A stretch of 64,000 nucleotides of DNA from Nocardioides okcheonensis (GCF_020991065.1 NZ_CP087710.1:3658001-3722000); one strand, 5' to 3'. Positions 1 to 10,874 are shown, counted from the first letter of the stretch. Translations and numbers: made by a program. The notes: generated from the letters alone by a model not told the origin.

Positions 1-283
1 GGGTGGCCGCGGCCGCGGCGAGCACCAGCAGCGAGCAGCACAGCGCCCCGACGAGGCGGTGGGCGTACGCCCCGCCGAGCGCGTCGCTGGCCTGCATCAG
101 CCAGATGATCGGGGGCGGCCGGTCGACGAAGGTGGGGCCGTAGAGCGAGTCGGGCTCCGGGCGCCAGCCGCGCGCGACGAGCAGGAACCCGGCCTCGTCG
201 GGCCGCAGCGGCCAGAGCAGCCCCGGGAAGCGGGCCACGAACGCCGCGAGGGCGGCCAGCCACACCACGCGTCCCCGCCCCAT
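1..283 (-). CDS. PMT/GT39-type glycosyltransferase, N-terminal part (runs off left edge)
   Basis: Only the first 94 codons are in the window; the frame is open to base 1. The start is an ATG preceded by an AGAAGG ribosome site. A hydrophobic first segment is followed by the acidic pair Asp29-Glu30 in RPDEAGF and by DRPPP at residues 54-58, then a second hydrophobic stretch. This order (membrane helix, D-E loop, DRPP loop) is the usual beginning of GT-C fold, dolichol- or polyprenyl-phosphate-sugar-dependent mannosyl/arabinosyl transferases of the GT39/ArnT type, which glycosylate exported proteins or lipids on the outer membrane face. Substrate cannot be told from this fragment. It is divergent from the patatin-like gene. 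Confidence 0.6.
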   Translation of the reverse strand, partial: MGRGRVVWLAALAAFVARFPGLLWPLRPDEAGFLLVARGWRPEPDSLYGPTFVDRPPPIIWLMQASDALGGAYAHRLVGALCCSLLVLAAAAAT

Positions 284-425
284 GGCGACACCTTCTCACT
301 GCGGGCCCGCTGCGGCCGGTTTGCCTCATGTCCGCGCCGCGGGAGCCGAAGAGAACCCTGAGTGGGGCGGGCCTCGTCGCTGCCGCAAGGCACGGACCTC
401 CCCCGAGACCAGACCGGCGGCGCCC

Positions 426-1247
426 ATGACCAGGAACATCTTCGTCTTCTCCGGAGGCGGCTCTCGGGGAGCAGCGCAGATCGGGATGCTGCGCGCGCTC
501 CTCGGCGCCGGGTTCGTGCCCGACGTCGTCGTCGGGGCGTCGGTCGGCGCCATCAACGCGTGCTCCCTGGCCTACGACCCCACCCCCGAGCGCGTCGAGC
601 GGATCGCCGACCGGTGGATGTCGATGCGGGCGCGGGACATCACCGGGTCGCGCGCGGCCGTCCCGGGCAACCTCGTCCGCCTCCGGCCGTACCTGTTCTC
701 CTCCGAGCGCCTCCAGGACCTGGTCGCCTCCTGGATCCCGGCCCAGCGGCTCGAGGACCTCCCGGTGACCGCGATCGTCGCCACGACCAACCTGGACACC
801 GGCCGGGCCCACCACCACACGCAGGGCGCGCTCGCCGACCTGCTCGCCGCGTCCGCCGCCATCCCGGCGGTGTTCCCGCCCGTGGTGCTCGACGGCGCCG
901 ACGGCCCGGCCCCCCACGTCGACGCCGGCATCTCGGAGAACCTGCCGCTGTCCGCCGCCGCCGCGATCGCCGAGCCCGGCGACCGGGTGTTCGTGCTCGA
1001 CGTCACCAAGCCGCCGGCCGCGCGCTCGCTGCGCTCGCCCCTCGACGTGCTCATCGGGTCGCTGGCCGTCTCCATCCACCACCGCTCGGCCGCCGTCCTC
1101 GCTCCCGGGGTCCAGGTCGTCAGCTGCGTGCTCGACCGCACCTTCTACTGCGGCACGATGCTCGACTTCACCCACACCGGGACGCTGTTCCGCCTGGGCG
1201 AGGCGGCGGCGCTCGACGCCCTCCTCGACGCCGACGTGAGCGCCTGA
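426..1247 (+). CDS. Patatin-like phospholipase
   Basis: A 273-residue protein with the patatin lipase signature: glycine-rich oxyanion loop GGGSRG at residues 10-15, nucleophile elbow GASVG with Ser39, and a downstream Asp (about residue 166) in HVDAG. These form the Ser-Asp dyad of bacterial patatins, which hydrolyse acyl esters of phospholipids or other lipids. The Asp motif reads D-A-G rather than the more common D-G-G or D-G-A. No signal peptide or membrane helix is seen, so a cytosolic enzyme is likely. I chose the ATG at 426 because the frame upstream of it has no patatin-like sequence, although it stays open. It lies 24 bp before guaB but guaB has its own promoter. Confidence 0.85.
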   Translation: MTRNIFVFSGGGSRGAAQIGMLRALLGAGFVPDVVVGASVGAINACSLAYDPTPERVERIADRWMSMRARDITGSRAAVPGNLVRLRPYLFSSERLQDLVASWIPAQRLEDLPVTAIVATTNLDTGRAHHHTQGALADLLAASAAIPAVFPPVVLDGADGPAPHVDAGISENLPLSAAAAIAEPGDRVFVLDVTKPPAARSLRSPLDVLIGSLAVSIHHRSAAVLAPGVQVVSCVLDRTFYCGTMLDFTHTGTLFRLGEAAALDALLDADVSA

Positions 1248-2774
<1,527 letters not shown>

Positions 2775-2809
2775 CCGAAAGGACCCTTCCCCTGCGGCCC
2801 GGGAGCGCC

Positions 2810-2815
2810 TAGGTT
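2810..2815 (+). promoter_or_regulatory. -10 box upstream of the secreted metalloprotease
   Basis: TAGGTT lies about 90 nt before the GTG at 2905, so unlike its neighbours this gene should have an untranslated leader, in which GGGAGGAA (2892-2899) is a strong ribosome site. The leader holds complementary 7-mers GGGATCG and CGATCCC. Confidence 0.4.
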
Positions 2816-2904
2816 CTCGTCTCGTCAGGGGATCGGGCCCCAGGCCGAGGCGGGAGCAGCAGCACAGGGACTCGATCCCGGGAATCATCTCGGGAGGAAC
2901 ACAC

Positions 2905-4896
2905 GTGCGCGCACGCATCTGGGCAGCCACCGGCACCGCCGGTCTCGTCGCCCTCGCCATACCGGCCCTGTCCGTCGCGGCTCCGGCGGGGCAGGACACC
3001 GTCACGCCGCAGCAGCAGGCAGCCCTCGACCTGGGCCTCCAGGTCGCACCCAAGGAGACCGACGCCGCCGCACTGACGGCGAAGGCCAACCCCAACCCCT
3101 ACCTCGCCAACCTGCCCGACCTGGGCGACGCGAACTACTTCGCCTGGAACAAGCTCATGCACGCCCAGGCCGAGAAGCGCGCCGACTCGGCGAAGCTGGC
3201 CGCCAACCGGCGCCAGGCCTTCGGCTCCGGGGGCGCCTCCGCGAAGGCGGTGCCGACCCCGTTCGTGCACGACGAGGAGGAGCCCGCCGGCACGGCGGGG
3301 TCCAACGACACGCACGCCAACGCCGAGCCGATCCCGGAGTTCGGCACCGCGGCCTCGCGGCTGCCGGCCGTCCGGATCCTCGGCGACCTCGCCGCCCCGG
3401 CCACCAGCGCGCCGCGCACGGTCACCACGGCCGAGGACCAGGGCGCCATCCCGATCGCGACCGACACCGGCATCGCCGGGACCGGCAGGGCGACCGTCAC
3501 CTCGGTGCTCGGCGACGGCCCGCACGGCACGACCGGGGACGGCACCAACGACTTCGACTTCTACGCCGTCGACGTCGCCCAGGGCCAGACGCTCACCGCC
3601 GACACCGAGGGGAGCCCCAGCACCACCGACACCATCCTCGTGGTCTACGCCGCCGACGGCACCCCGCTCGTCGCCGACGACGACAGCGGCACCGGGGTGC
3701 TGAGCAGCCTCAGCTACACGCCCGCCGAGGCCGGCACCTACTACGTCATGGTCGGCGGCTACGCCCTCGACCCGCTGCCGGCCGACCCGTTCGACTCCGG
3801 CAGCGGCGCCGGCGGCGCCGACGTGGGCGACTACAAGCTGTCCGTGGCCAGCCAGCAGCTCGACGCCGACTTCTACTCGCTGCGCCTGCGCCCGGGTGAC
3901 GTCATCGGCTCGACCTCCGAGGGCTCGGCCACCGGCCTGAAGGTCCGCACGCCGTCCGGCGAGGAGCGGGTGGGCGGTGTCGGCACCGACGCGTCGTCGC
4001 TCTACCCGCCGACCTCGCCGCTGCCCGGAGGCGGCAACACCACGATCGCCTACGTCGCCGAGGAGGCCGGCTGGTACTCCGTCCAGGTGTCCGGCGGCAC
4101 CGGCGCCTACGACGTCACCGTCGAGGGCTACCGCCCCGGCACCCAGGGTGACCGCGGCCGCACCCAGACCGTGCTGCTCGACTTCGCGCCTGGCCGGGTC
4201 AACACCGGCACCTGGGGCGGACCGGGCCAGCGCACCGTCTCCCCGTTCTCGGCGTTCGTGCCGCAGTGGGGCATCGGCCGCGCCGACGCCCGCAAGGTGG
4301 AGAACCGGATCACCAACGTGGTGCGCCGCAACCTGCAGGCCGAGCTCCAGGCCGGCGGGCTCAACCCCGCGGTCAACGTGCAGGTGCTCAACGCCCGCAC
4401 CAACCCCGAGCTGATCGGGCAGGAGAACGTGTCGCGGATCTACGTCGCGGGCTCGATCGCCGAGACCGGCATCTCGACGATCGGCATCGCGCAGTACATC
4501 GACCCGGGCAACTACGGCCACCAGGACGAGGCGATCGTGCTGCTCGACGTGCTCAGCGCGCCGGCCGGCCCGGCGTCGTCGCTCAACACCTTCATGAACG
4601 CCTCGAGCGACCGCGTGACGTTCGTGTCCGAGGCCGTGGGCAACGTCGTGGCCCACGAGGTCGGCCACACGATCGGCAACTACCACACCGACAACGCCGA
4701 CGAGATCGGCAACATGATGGACAGCGGTGGCGCGAACTTCGCCACCAACCTCTACGGCGTGGGCCCGGACGGCATCGGCGGCACCGCCGACGACGACAAC
4801 GTCCGGTTCGTCACCGACACCTACTCGCCGGTGGAGGGCTTCACCGGCCTGGAGGACACCCTCAACGTCAGCGCCTGGGCCTACGCCGGACGCTGA
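2905..4896 (+). CDS. Secreted zinc metalloprotease (metzincin) with PPC-like domain
   Basis: A 663-residue exported protein. A signal peptide of about 27 residues ends near SVAAPA. Residues 40-180 are low in recognisable motifs and may be a propeptide. Two beta-rich pre-peptidase C-terminal (PPC) like segments follow (FYAVDVAQGQTLTAD and a later one near WYSVQVSGG). The catalytic site is the extended metzincin motif HEVGHTIGNYH: His584, Glu585, His588 and His594, with a Met-turn NMMDS some 20 residues on. It should cleave proteins outside the cell. GTG start with a good ribosome site. It converges on the CHAP gene. The specific peptidase family was not assigned. Confidence 0.85.
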   Translation: MRARIWAATGTAGLVALAIPALSVAAPAGQDTVTPQQQAALDLGLQVAPKETDAAALTAKANPNPYLANLPDLGDANYFAWNKLMHAQAEKRADSAKLAANRRQAFGSGGASAKAVPTPFVHDEEEPAGTAGSNDTHANAEPIPEFGTAASRLPAVRILGDLAAPATSAPRTVTTAEDQGAIPIATDTGIAGTGRATVTSVLGDGPHGTTGDGTNDFDFYAVDVAQGQTLTADTEGSPSTTDTILVVYAADGTPLVADDDSGTGVLSSLSYTPAEAGTYYVMVGGYALDPLPADPFDSGSGAGGADVGDYKLSVASQQLDADFYSLRLRPGDVIGSTSEGSATGLKVRTPSGEERVGGVGTDASSLYPPTSPLPGGGNTTIAYVAEEAGWYSVQVSGGTGAYDVTVEGYRPGTQGDRGRTQTVLLDFAPGRVNTGTWGGPGQRTVSPFSAFVPQWGIGRADARKVENRITNVVRRNLQAELQAGGLNPAVNVQVLNARTNPELIGQENVSRIYVAGSIAETGISTIGIAQYIDPGNYGHQDEAIVLLDVLSAPAGPASSLNTFMNASSDRVTFVSEAVGNVVAHEVGHTIGNYHTDNADEIGNMMDSGGANFATNLYGVGPDGIGGTADDDNVRFVTDTYSPVEGFTGLEDTLNVSAWAYAGR

Positions 4897-4912
4897 CACC
4901 CGCCGACCCGGG

Positions 4913-6655
4913 TCAGGGCGTGAAGCCCGCCCGGGTCGGTGAGGAGTCCCGCACGAGTGCCGTGGCCGGCCGGGTCAGCAACCCGGTCCGGCCGGCTCGC
5001 GGACCGTCGCCGGACACCACGAACACCCCCGCGTTGGCGCGGGTGACGAGGGCGGGGGACCGGGTCGGGTCGCCACCGGGGAGCGGCCTGACCCGCACCC
5101 TGACAGGCTGCCCCGGCACGGCCGGACGCACCCGCACCGTGCCGCGGGCGTCGGCCACCGCGACGACGAGGCCGCCGCCGGCGACGCCCACGGCCGGCGA
5201 GGCGTAGACCGACCACGACCCGTCGAGGGCGCGGGGCCGGCTCCAGCGTCCCGCCTGCAGCGTGCGGACGGTGAGCCGCCCGTCCGCGCCCACCTGGTGC
5301 AGGTGGGCGGACCCGTCACCGGACAGGCTGAGGGCCGGCGTCGAGGTGATCGAGGCGCGGGCACCGGCGAGGCGGTGCAGCCGGCCGCGCTCGAGGCCCT
5401 CGGCGTACGTCGCGCCGCCGGCCGTCACGGCCACCAGCCAGGTGCGGCCGGAGCCGTCGTGGCCGAGGACCGGCGCGGTGTGGGTCGCCCACGACCCGGG
5501 CCGGCCGACCCGCTCGGGCCGGCTCCAGCGTCCGCGCTGGGTGAGCCGGCGGGTGGAGAGGGTGCCGTCGCCGGCGATGGTGGCCAGCACCGGACGGCCG
5601 GTGCGGGACAGCGCGATCGCCGGGCTGGAGGTGGCGGCCGCCGCGGCGACGTCGCGCAGGGCGAAGCGGGGACCGCGCAGGGCGCCGGCCAGGGCCCGGC
5701 CCGTCGCGGTGGTGGCCGCCAGCCACGGGCGACCCCGGTCGTCGAGGGCGAGGGCCGGGGCCGCGACGGCGGAGAAGGAGCCGGGGCGTCCCACGACGCG
5801 TGCCGGGCGGCCGGGGCGGGCGACGCGCAGCGTGCCGGAGGCGTCGACGCGGGCGGTCCACGACTCGCCGAGGCCGTCCGGGACCGACACCACCGGCCGG
5901 TCGGACCCGACCAGCGGCGAGGGTGCGACGTCGTCGAGGTGGAGGTAGCGGAAGTCGCCGACCGGGACGGTGCGGGTGCCGTAGCCGCCCGGGAGCGCGT
6001 GGTTGTACTCCTCGACCGTCACGGTGCCGGGTCCGATGGCGCTGACCCAGGCGACGTGGCCGACCCGGCCGGCGTCGGTCTGGGCGACGGCACCGATGGC
6101 GGGCACCCCGTCGACGCGGTAGCCCAGCGCGCGGGCCGCGTCGTCCCAGTTGGCCGCGTTGCCCCAGTGCCGGCCGCGGAAGTGGTTGCCGAAGCCGTCG
6201 AGGCGGTTGCGCTCCTGCATCCGCCAGGCCACGAAGCTCGTGCAGTTGCGGAGCACGAAGCCCCAGGGGTCGCCGATCGAGCCGTCGATCGCCCACACCC
6301 GGCGGGCGCAGGTCGGCCGCGGGCCGCGCGGGTCGTAGAGGTGACCGCTGACGGGGTCGAGCACCGGCGGCGGGGGCGGCGGCAGGACCGGCTCGGGCTC
6401 CGGGGCGGCCTTCGGGCCCGGGGCGCCGGGGCCGGGGGACGGCGTCGGCGTGGGCGTCGGTGTGGGCGTCGGCTCGACGATCGGTTCCTGCGGGAGGATC
6501 GGGCACTGGCCCTGACCCGCCCACGGGTAGTCGTCGTCTGCCTGTGCCAGCGGCGCGGTCACGAGCATCAGCCCGCCCGCCACGCAGGCGGTCGCGAGCG
6601 CGCGTGCCGTCGTCCGGCGCAGCGCGTGGCGCCGCGTCCCCTCGTTGATCCCCAC
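4913..6655 (-). CDS. Secreted CHAP-domain amidase with repeat (propeller-like) C-terminus
   Basis: A 580-residue exported protein: an arginine-rich signal peptide ending near PLAQA, a Thr-Pro/Pro-rich linker (about residues 60-100), then a CHAP domain (about 130-240) with catalytic Cys in RNCTSFVAWRM and His in GHVAWVS. CHAP enzymes cut peptidoglycan amide bonds. The rest contains at least five degenerate repeats of the form S-x-P-A-(hydrophobic) ... GRPxLA ... LxxGRWSRP, suggesting a beta-propeller that may bind a wall polymer; this is inference. Two GTG codons are adjacent; I chose the second because TACCGT lies exactly 6 nt before it, as at other starts here. Confidence 0.83.
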   Translation of the reverse strand: MGINEGTRRHALRRTTARALATACVAGGLMLVTAPLAQADDDYPWAGQGQCPILPQEPIVEPTPTPTPTPTPSPGPGAPGPKAAPEPEPVLPPPPPPVLDPVSGHLYDPRGPRPTCARRVWAIDGSIGDPWGFVLRNCTSFVAWRMQERNRLDGFGNHFRGRHWGNAANWDDAARALGYRVDGVPAIGAVAQTDAGRVGHVAWVSAIGPGTVTVEEYNHALPGGYGTRTVPVGDFRYLHLDDVAPSPLVGSDRPVVSVPDGLGESWTARVDASGTLRVARPGRPARVVGRPGSFSAVAAPALALDDRGRPWLAATTATGRALAGALRGPRFALRDVAAAAATSSPAIALSRTGRPVLATIAGDGTLSTRRLTQRGRWSRPERVGRPGSWATHTAPVLGHDGSGRTWLVAVTAGGATYAEGLERGRLHRLAGARASITSTPALSLSGDGSAHLHQVGADGRLTVRTLQAGRWSRPRALDGSWSVYASPAVGVAGGGLVVAVADARGTVRVRPAVPGQPVRVRVRPLPGGDPTRSPALVTRANAGVFVVSGDGPRAGRTGLLTRPATALVRDSSPTRAGFTP

Positions 6656-6661
6656 CACTGC

Positions 6662-6667
6662 ACGGTA
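6662..6667 (-). promoter_or_regulatory. -10 box of the CHAP amidase gene (leaderless)
   Basis: On the minus strand TACCGT is followed by 6 nt and then the GTG at 6655; no ribosome site is present. Confidence 0.45.
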
Positions 6668-6722
6668 GGTACGGCCCGCGCGGCGCGTGGTCGGTTTGGG
6701 AAAACCTTTCCCGGGGCGTTCG

Positions 6723-7943
6723 TCACACGGTGGCGCGCCAGCGGCGCACGACCGGGGCCGACGAGCGCGGCAGCGCCGCCGTGCGGTCGCCCCGCACCTC
6801 GGTGGTGGGCCCGGGGGCGATCCGGTAGGGACCGGACAGCAGGAGGCTGCCGGCGAGCCGGCGCAGCCGCGAGACCTCGGCGCGCACCGTCACGGTCCGC
6901 CCCGGGTCGTCGAAGAGGTCCTCCGCGAGCTGGACGGCGGTGCGCCCCGCCGAGCCGGCGCCCACGAGGGCGAGCAGGATCTCGGCGTGCCGCGGGGACA
7001 GCGTGCGCGACCACGACCCGCTCGGACCTCCGACCAGCAGCCGGGGGTCGCCGTCGAGGTCGAGCACCACCGAGGTGCCGGGCCCGCCGTCGTGGCCGCC
7101 GCCCTCGAGGCGCAGCAGCCAGCCGCCGTCGAGCGGCTCGACGGTCGCGTCGCCGAGGGTCGGCAGCCAGACCCGTCCGGCGCGGAGCCCGTCCGGCAGC
7201 GCCACCCGGTCGGGGCTGCGGCTGCCGATCGACGCGGCGAGGTGACCTGCGTGGTCGGTGGCGAGGACGTCCCCGGTGAGCCGGGCGAGCAGCGGCGCCG
7301 CTCGCGCCCGGAGCCGGTCGAGCGCCGCGCGGTGCCGGGCGACCAGCTCGGCCGAGGTCAGCCGGGCGGCCAGCTCGACCAGCGCGAGCTCGGCGGGGTG
7401 CATGCCGCGGCTCGGTCCGCTGACGTCGACGACGCCGAGGGTCCGACCGGTCCACGGGTCGACCAGGGGCGCGGCCGCGCACCCCCAGCGGGTGTGCGAC
7501 TCGACGAAGTGCTCGGCCCCCAGGACCTGCACGGGGGTGCCGAGCACCAGCGCGGTCCCGATGGCGTTGGTCCCGACGTTGGCCTCGGTCCACGCGGAGC
7601 CCCCGACGAACCCGAGGTCGTCGGCGAGACGGCGTACGCGGCTGCTGCCCAGGCGCCACAGCACCCTCCCCTCGGCGTCGGCGACGACCACCAGCTGGCC
7701 GGCGTCCACCACCGGGGCGAGCGACTCCGCGAGCCGCGGCACCAGGTCGGCCAGCCCGCTCGCGGCCCGCCTGCGCTCGAGCTCGGCGCCGCCGACGGGC
7801 GGGATGTCGGCGCCCGAGCCGGGGTCGAGGCCGGTGGCCGCGACCCGCCGCCAGGACGCCGCGATCTCGGTGCGGGGGAGCCCGGCGCGCGGGTCACCGG
7901 TGAGCGTCGCCTCGCGCACGCGGTGCTGGTCGCGGTCGGTCAT
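6723..7943 (-). CDS. GAF-domain transcriptional regulator
   Basis: A 406-residue regulator resembling the actinobacterial GAF proteins related to the N-terminal half of AcoR-type activators. The first 60 residues include IAASWRRVAATGLDP, a typical AcoR-family opening; a GAF sensor domain covers about 75-200 with NVGTNAIGTAL and VDPWTGRTLGVVDVSGP. There is no AAA+ sigma-54 interaction domain. The C-terminus (LSPRHAEILLALV, RAEVSRLRRL) looks like a winged-helix DNA-binding region. It is divergent from the monooxygenase at 8047 with about 100 bp between, and so probably controls it. Start ATG is preceded by GGAGGGAC. Confidence 0.75.
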   Translation of the reverse strand: MTDRDQHRVREATLTGDPRAGLPRTEIAASWRRVAATGLDPGSGADIPPVGGAELERRRAASGLADLVPRLAESLAPVVDAGQLVVVADAEGRVLWRLGSSRVRRLADDLGFVGGSAWTEANVGTNAIGTALVLGTPVQVLGAEHFVESHTRWGCAAAPLVDPWTGRTLGVVDVSGPSRGMHPAELALVELAARLTSAELVARHRAALDRLRARAAPLLARLTGDVLATDHAGHLAASIGSRSPDRVALPDGLRAGRVWLPTLGDATVEPLDGGWLLRLEGGGHDGGPGTSVVLDLDGDPRLLVGGPSGSWSRTLSPRHAEILLALVGAGSAGRTAVQLAEDLFDDPGRTVTVRAEVSRLRRLAGSLLLSGPYRIAPGPTTEVRGDRTAALPRSSAPVVRRWRATV

Positions 7944-7965
7944 CGGGAGTCCCTCCGGGCGAGCC

Positions 7966-7983
7966 GTTGCAACGTCCCGCAAC
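7966..7983. promoter_or_regulatory. Possible operator between GAF regulator and monooxygenase
   Basis: GTTGC, 8 nt, GCAAC form an inverted repeat in the divergent gap, and GTTGCAAC within it is itself a palindrome. Location suggests a regulator site; no binding evidence. Confidence 0.3.
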
Positions 7984-8046
7984 CCTGTCGCGCTGCGTCC
8001 CGGACGGTGTGTGCTCGGTCACACCAGCGTAGGTGAAGGAGAGACG

Positions 8047-9885
8047 ATGACCCAGACCCTGGATCCCGCGACCGCGGCCGGCGCGACCACCGACCCCCAG
8101 GCCCGCGTCGACGCGTGGCTGCACCGCTTCGAGGCCGCGGTGGCCGCCGGCGACGCGGAGGCGTCCGCCGCGCTGTTCGCCACCGAGTGCTACTGGCGCG
8201 ACCTGGTCGCGTTCACCTGGAACCTCACCACGGTCGAGGGGCGCGACGGCGTCGCCGACCTGGTCGGCGCGGTGGGCGCCCGGGTCGCGCCCTCCGGGTT
8301 CGCCACCACCGAGCCCCCCGACGACGTCGACGGCGTGGTCACCGCGTGGATCGGCTTCGAGACCGCGGTCGGGCGCGGCAACGGCCTCCTGCGGCTCGTC
8401 CAGGAGGACGGCGAGGACCGGGCCTGGACGCTGCTCACCGCGCTCCACGAGCTGAAGGGCCACGAGGAGCCGCGCGGCACGCACCGGCCGATGGGCGCCC
8501 GGCACGGTGCGGACAAGCACCGCGAGACCTGGAAGGAGCAGCGCCAGGCGGAGGCCGAGAGCCTCGGCAGCACCACCCAGCCCTACGTCCTGGTCATCGG
8601 CGGCGGCCAGGGCGGCATCGCGCTCGGCGCCCGGCTGCGCCAGCTCGGTGTGCCGAGCCTGGTCATCGACAAGCACCCGCGCCCCGGCGACCAGTGGCGC
8701 AACCGCTACAAGTCGCTGTGCCTGCACGACCCGGTCTGGTACGACCACCTGCCCTACCTCAAGTTCCCCGACAACTGGCCGGTCTTCGCGCCGAAGGACA
8801 AGATCGCCGACTGGCTGGAGTCCTACGTCCGGATCATGGAGGTGCCCTACTGGTCGAGCACCGTGGCCACCGGCGCCTCCTGGTCCGACGAGACGGGGGA
8901 GTGGACGGTCGAGGTCGAGCGGGAGGGCCGGCCGTTGACGCTGCGCCCGACCCAGCTGGTCTTCGCCACCGGCATGAGCGGCAAGCCGCGGATGCCCGAC
9001 ATCCCCGGGCTCGACGTGTTCGCCGGCGACGTCCACCACTCCTCGGCGCACCCCGGCCCGGACGCGTACGCCGGGAAGCGCGCGGTCGTCATCGGCAGCA
9101 ACAACTCGGCCTTCGACATCTGCGGCGCGCTGTGGGAGAACGACGCGGACGTGACGATGGTGCAGCGGTCCTCGACCCACATCGTGCGCAGCGACAGCCT
9201 GATGGACATCGGCCTCGGCGACCTCTACTCCGAGCGCGCCCTCGCCGCCGGGGTCACCACCGAGAAGGCGGACATGATCTTCGCCTCGCTGCCCTACCGG
9301 ATCCTGCACACCTTCCAGATCCCGGCCTACGAGGCGATGGCCGAGCGCGACAAGGACTTCTACGAGCGGCTGGAGCGGGCCGGCTTCCGCCACGACTGGG
9401 GCGACGACGGCTCGGGGCTGTTCATGAAGTACCTGCGCCGCGGGTCGGGCTACTACATCGACGTCGGCGCCGCCGACCTCGTGGCGAACGGCGACGTGAA
9501 GCTGGTGCAGGGCCAGGTCGACCACCTGACCGAGGACGCCGCCGTGCTCGAGGACGGCACCACGCTGCCGGCCGACGTGGTGGTGTTCGCGACCGGCTAC
9601 AACTCGATGAACGGGTGGGTGGCGGACCTCGTCGACCAGGAGACGGCCGACCGGCTCGGCAAGTGCTGGGGCCTGGGGTCGGACACCACCAAGGACCCGG
9701 GCCCGTGGGAGGGCGAGCAGCGCAACATGTGGAAGCCGACGCAGGTCGCGAACCTGTGGATGCACGGCGGCAACCTGCACCAGTCGCGGCACTACTCGCT
9801 CTACCTCGCGCTCCAGCTCAAGGCGCGCTTCGAGGGGATCGACACCCCGGTCCACCGGCTGCAGGAGGTGCACCACCTGGGCTGA
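8047..9885 (+). CDS. NTF2-like domain fused to flavin-dependent monooxygenase
   Basis: A 612-residue two-part protein. Residues about 20-140 are an NTF2/SnoaL-like fold with the typical RVDAWLHRFEAAVAAGDAEA opening. From about residue 180 an FMO/Baeyer-Villiger-like flavoenzyme follows: FAD-binding VIGGGQGGIALG (about 183-194), DQWRNRYKSLCLHD, and a second nucleotide site VIGSNNSAFD (about 349-358) for NADPH. ATGYNS near residue 517 is the conserved late FMO motif. Such enzymes oxygenate nitrogen, sulfur or carbonyl substrates; this one's substrate is unknown. Ribosome site AAGGAG is clear. Likely regulated by the divergent GAF protein. Confidence 0.87.
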   Translation: MTQTLDPATAAGATTDPQARVDAWLHRFEAAVAAGDAEASAALFATECYWRDLVAFTWNLTTVEGRDGVADLVGAVGARVAPSGFATTEPPDDVDGVVTAWIGFETAVGRGNGLLRLVQEDGEDRAWTLLTALHELKGHEEPRGTHRPMGARHGADKHRETWKEQRQAEAESLGSTTQPYVLVIGGGQGGIALGARLRQLGVPSLVIDKHPRPGDQWRNRYKSLCLHDPVWYDHLPYLKFPDNWPVFAPKDKIADWLESYVRIMEVPYWSSTVATGASWSDETGEWTVEVEREGRPLTLRPTQLVFATGMSGKPRMPDIPGLDVFAGDVHHSSAHPGPDAYAGKRAVVIGSNNSAFDICGALWENDADVTMVQRSSTHIVRSDSLMDIGLGDLYSERALAAGVTTEKADMIFASLPYRILHTFQIPAYEAMAERDKDFYERLERAGFRHDWGDDGSGLFMKYLRRGSGYYIDVGAADLVANGDVKLVQGQVDHLTEDAAVLEDGTTLPADVVVFATGYNSMNGWVADLVDQETADRLGKCWGLGSDTTKDPGPWEGEQRNMWKPTQVANLWMHGGNLHQSRHYSLYLALQLKARFEGIDTPVHRLQEVHHLG

Positions 9886-9939
9886 CCCGACGGGACGTTG
9901 GTCCCTGTCCGCCGGCCGGCGCCGGTGCCACGATGCAGC

Positions 9940-10863
9940 GTGACCTCAGCGAAGATCGCCATCGTCGGTGCCGGCGCCGTCGGCTCCACGCTCGCCTACG
10001 CCTGCCTGGTGCGCGGCGTTGCCACCACCGTCGCGCTGCACGACGTCGACGGCCCCAAGGTGCGCGCCGAGGAGCTCGACCTGCGCCAGGGCCTGCAGTT
10101 CCTGCCGACCGCGCACGTCGAGGCGTCCACCGACGTCGCGGTGTGCGCCGGCGCGAGCGTCGTCGCGGTGACGGCCGGCGCGAAGCAGCAGCCCGGGCAG
10201 TCGCGACTGGACCTGGCGGCGTCGACGACGGGGATGCTGCGGTCCCTCATGCCGGCGCTCGTCGAGGTGGCCCCCGACGCGACGTTCGTCATGGTCACCA
10301 ACCCCGTCGACGTGGTGACCTACGCCGCCCAGCGCATCACCGGGCTGGGCACCGAGCAGCTCTTCGGCTCCGGCACGGTGCTCGACTCGGCGCGCCTGCG
10401 CGGCCTGCTCGCGGCGCGGTGCGGGGTCGCGGTGCAGAACGTCCACGCCTACGTCGTCGGCGAGCACGGCGACAGCGAGATCCCGCTGTGGAGCAGCGCC
10501 ACCATCGGCGGGGTCCCGATCGCCGACCTGGTCCCGGCCGCCGAGCGCGACGCGATGGCCGCGGAGGTGGTCGGGGCGGCCTACGAGATCATCCGCGGCA
10601 AGGGCGCCACCAACTACGCGATCGGCGTCTCCGCGAGCCGGATCATCGAGGCGGTGCTGCGCGACGAGAAGCGGGTGCTGCCGGTCTCCACGCTGCTCGA
10701 GGACTTCCACGGCATCGGAGACGTCTGCCTCTCGGTGCCGACCGTGGTCGGCGCCGGTGGCGCCGAGCGGCGGCTCGAGGTCCCGATGAGCGCCGACGAG
10801 CTCGACGGGCTCAGGCGCAGCGCCGACGGCATCCGGGCGACCGCCCGCGGGCTCGGCTTCTGA
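9940..10863 (+). CDS. ldh: L-lactate dehydrogenase
   Basis: A 307-residue NAD-dependent 2-hydroxyacid dehydrogenase of the LDH/MDH superfamily. The Rossmann loop VGAGAVGSTLAY is at residues 8-19. In the substrate loop, AGAKQQPGQSRLDL carries Gln at the specificity position, which in this family favours pyruvate/lactate over oxaloacetate/malate. The catalytic His176 lies in GEHGDSEIPLWSS. It interconverts pyruvate and L-lactate in the cytosol. The GTG at 9940 starts exactly before the Rossmann strand; the upstream in-frame sequence has no family similarity. CACGAT lies 5 nt before the GTG, so the mRNA may be leaderless. Confidence 0.93.
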   Translation: MTSAKIAIVGAGAVGSTLAYACLVRGVATTVALHDVDGPKVRAEELDLRQGLQFLPTAHVEASTDVAVCAGASVVAVTAGAKQQPGQSRLDLAASTTGMLRSLMPALVEVAPDATFVMVTNPVDVVTYAAQRITGLGTEQLFGSGTVLDSARLRGLLAARCGVAVQNVHAYVVGEHGDSEIPLWSSATIGGVPIADLVPAAERDAMAAEVVGAAYEIIRGKGATNYAIGVSASRIIEAVLRDEKRVLPVSTLLEDFHGIGDVCLSVPTVVGAGGAERRLEVPMSADELDGLRRSADGIRATARGLGF

Positions 10864-10874
10864 CCGCGGTCGCC

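Noticed and set aside
282..425. N-terminal extension of the patatin gene to an upstream start
   Set aside because: The added 48 residues have no relation to patatins and the ATG at 426 begins right at the first strand of the fold.
2809..4899. 696-codon open frame on the minus strand
   Set aside because: Antisense shadow of the metalloprotease gene, which has signal peptide, zinc motif and Met-turn on the plus strand.
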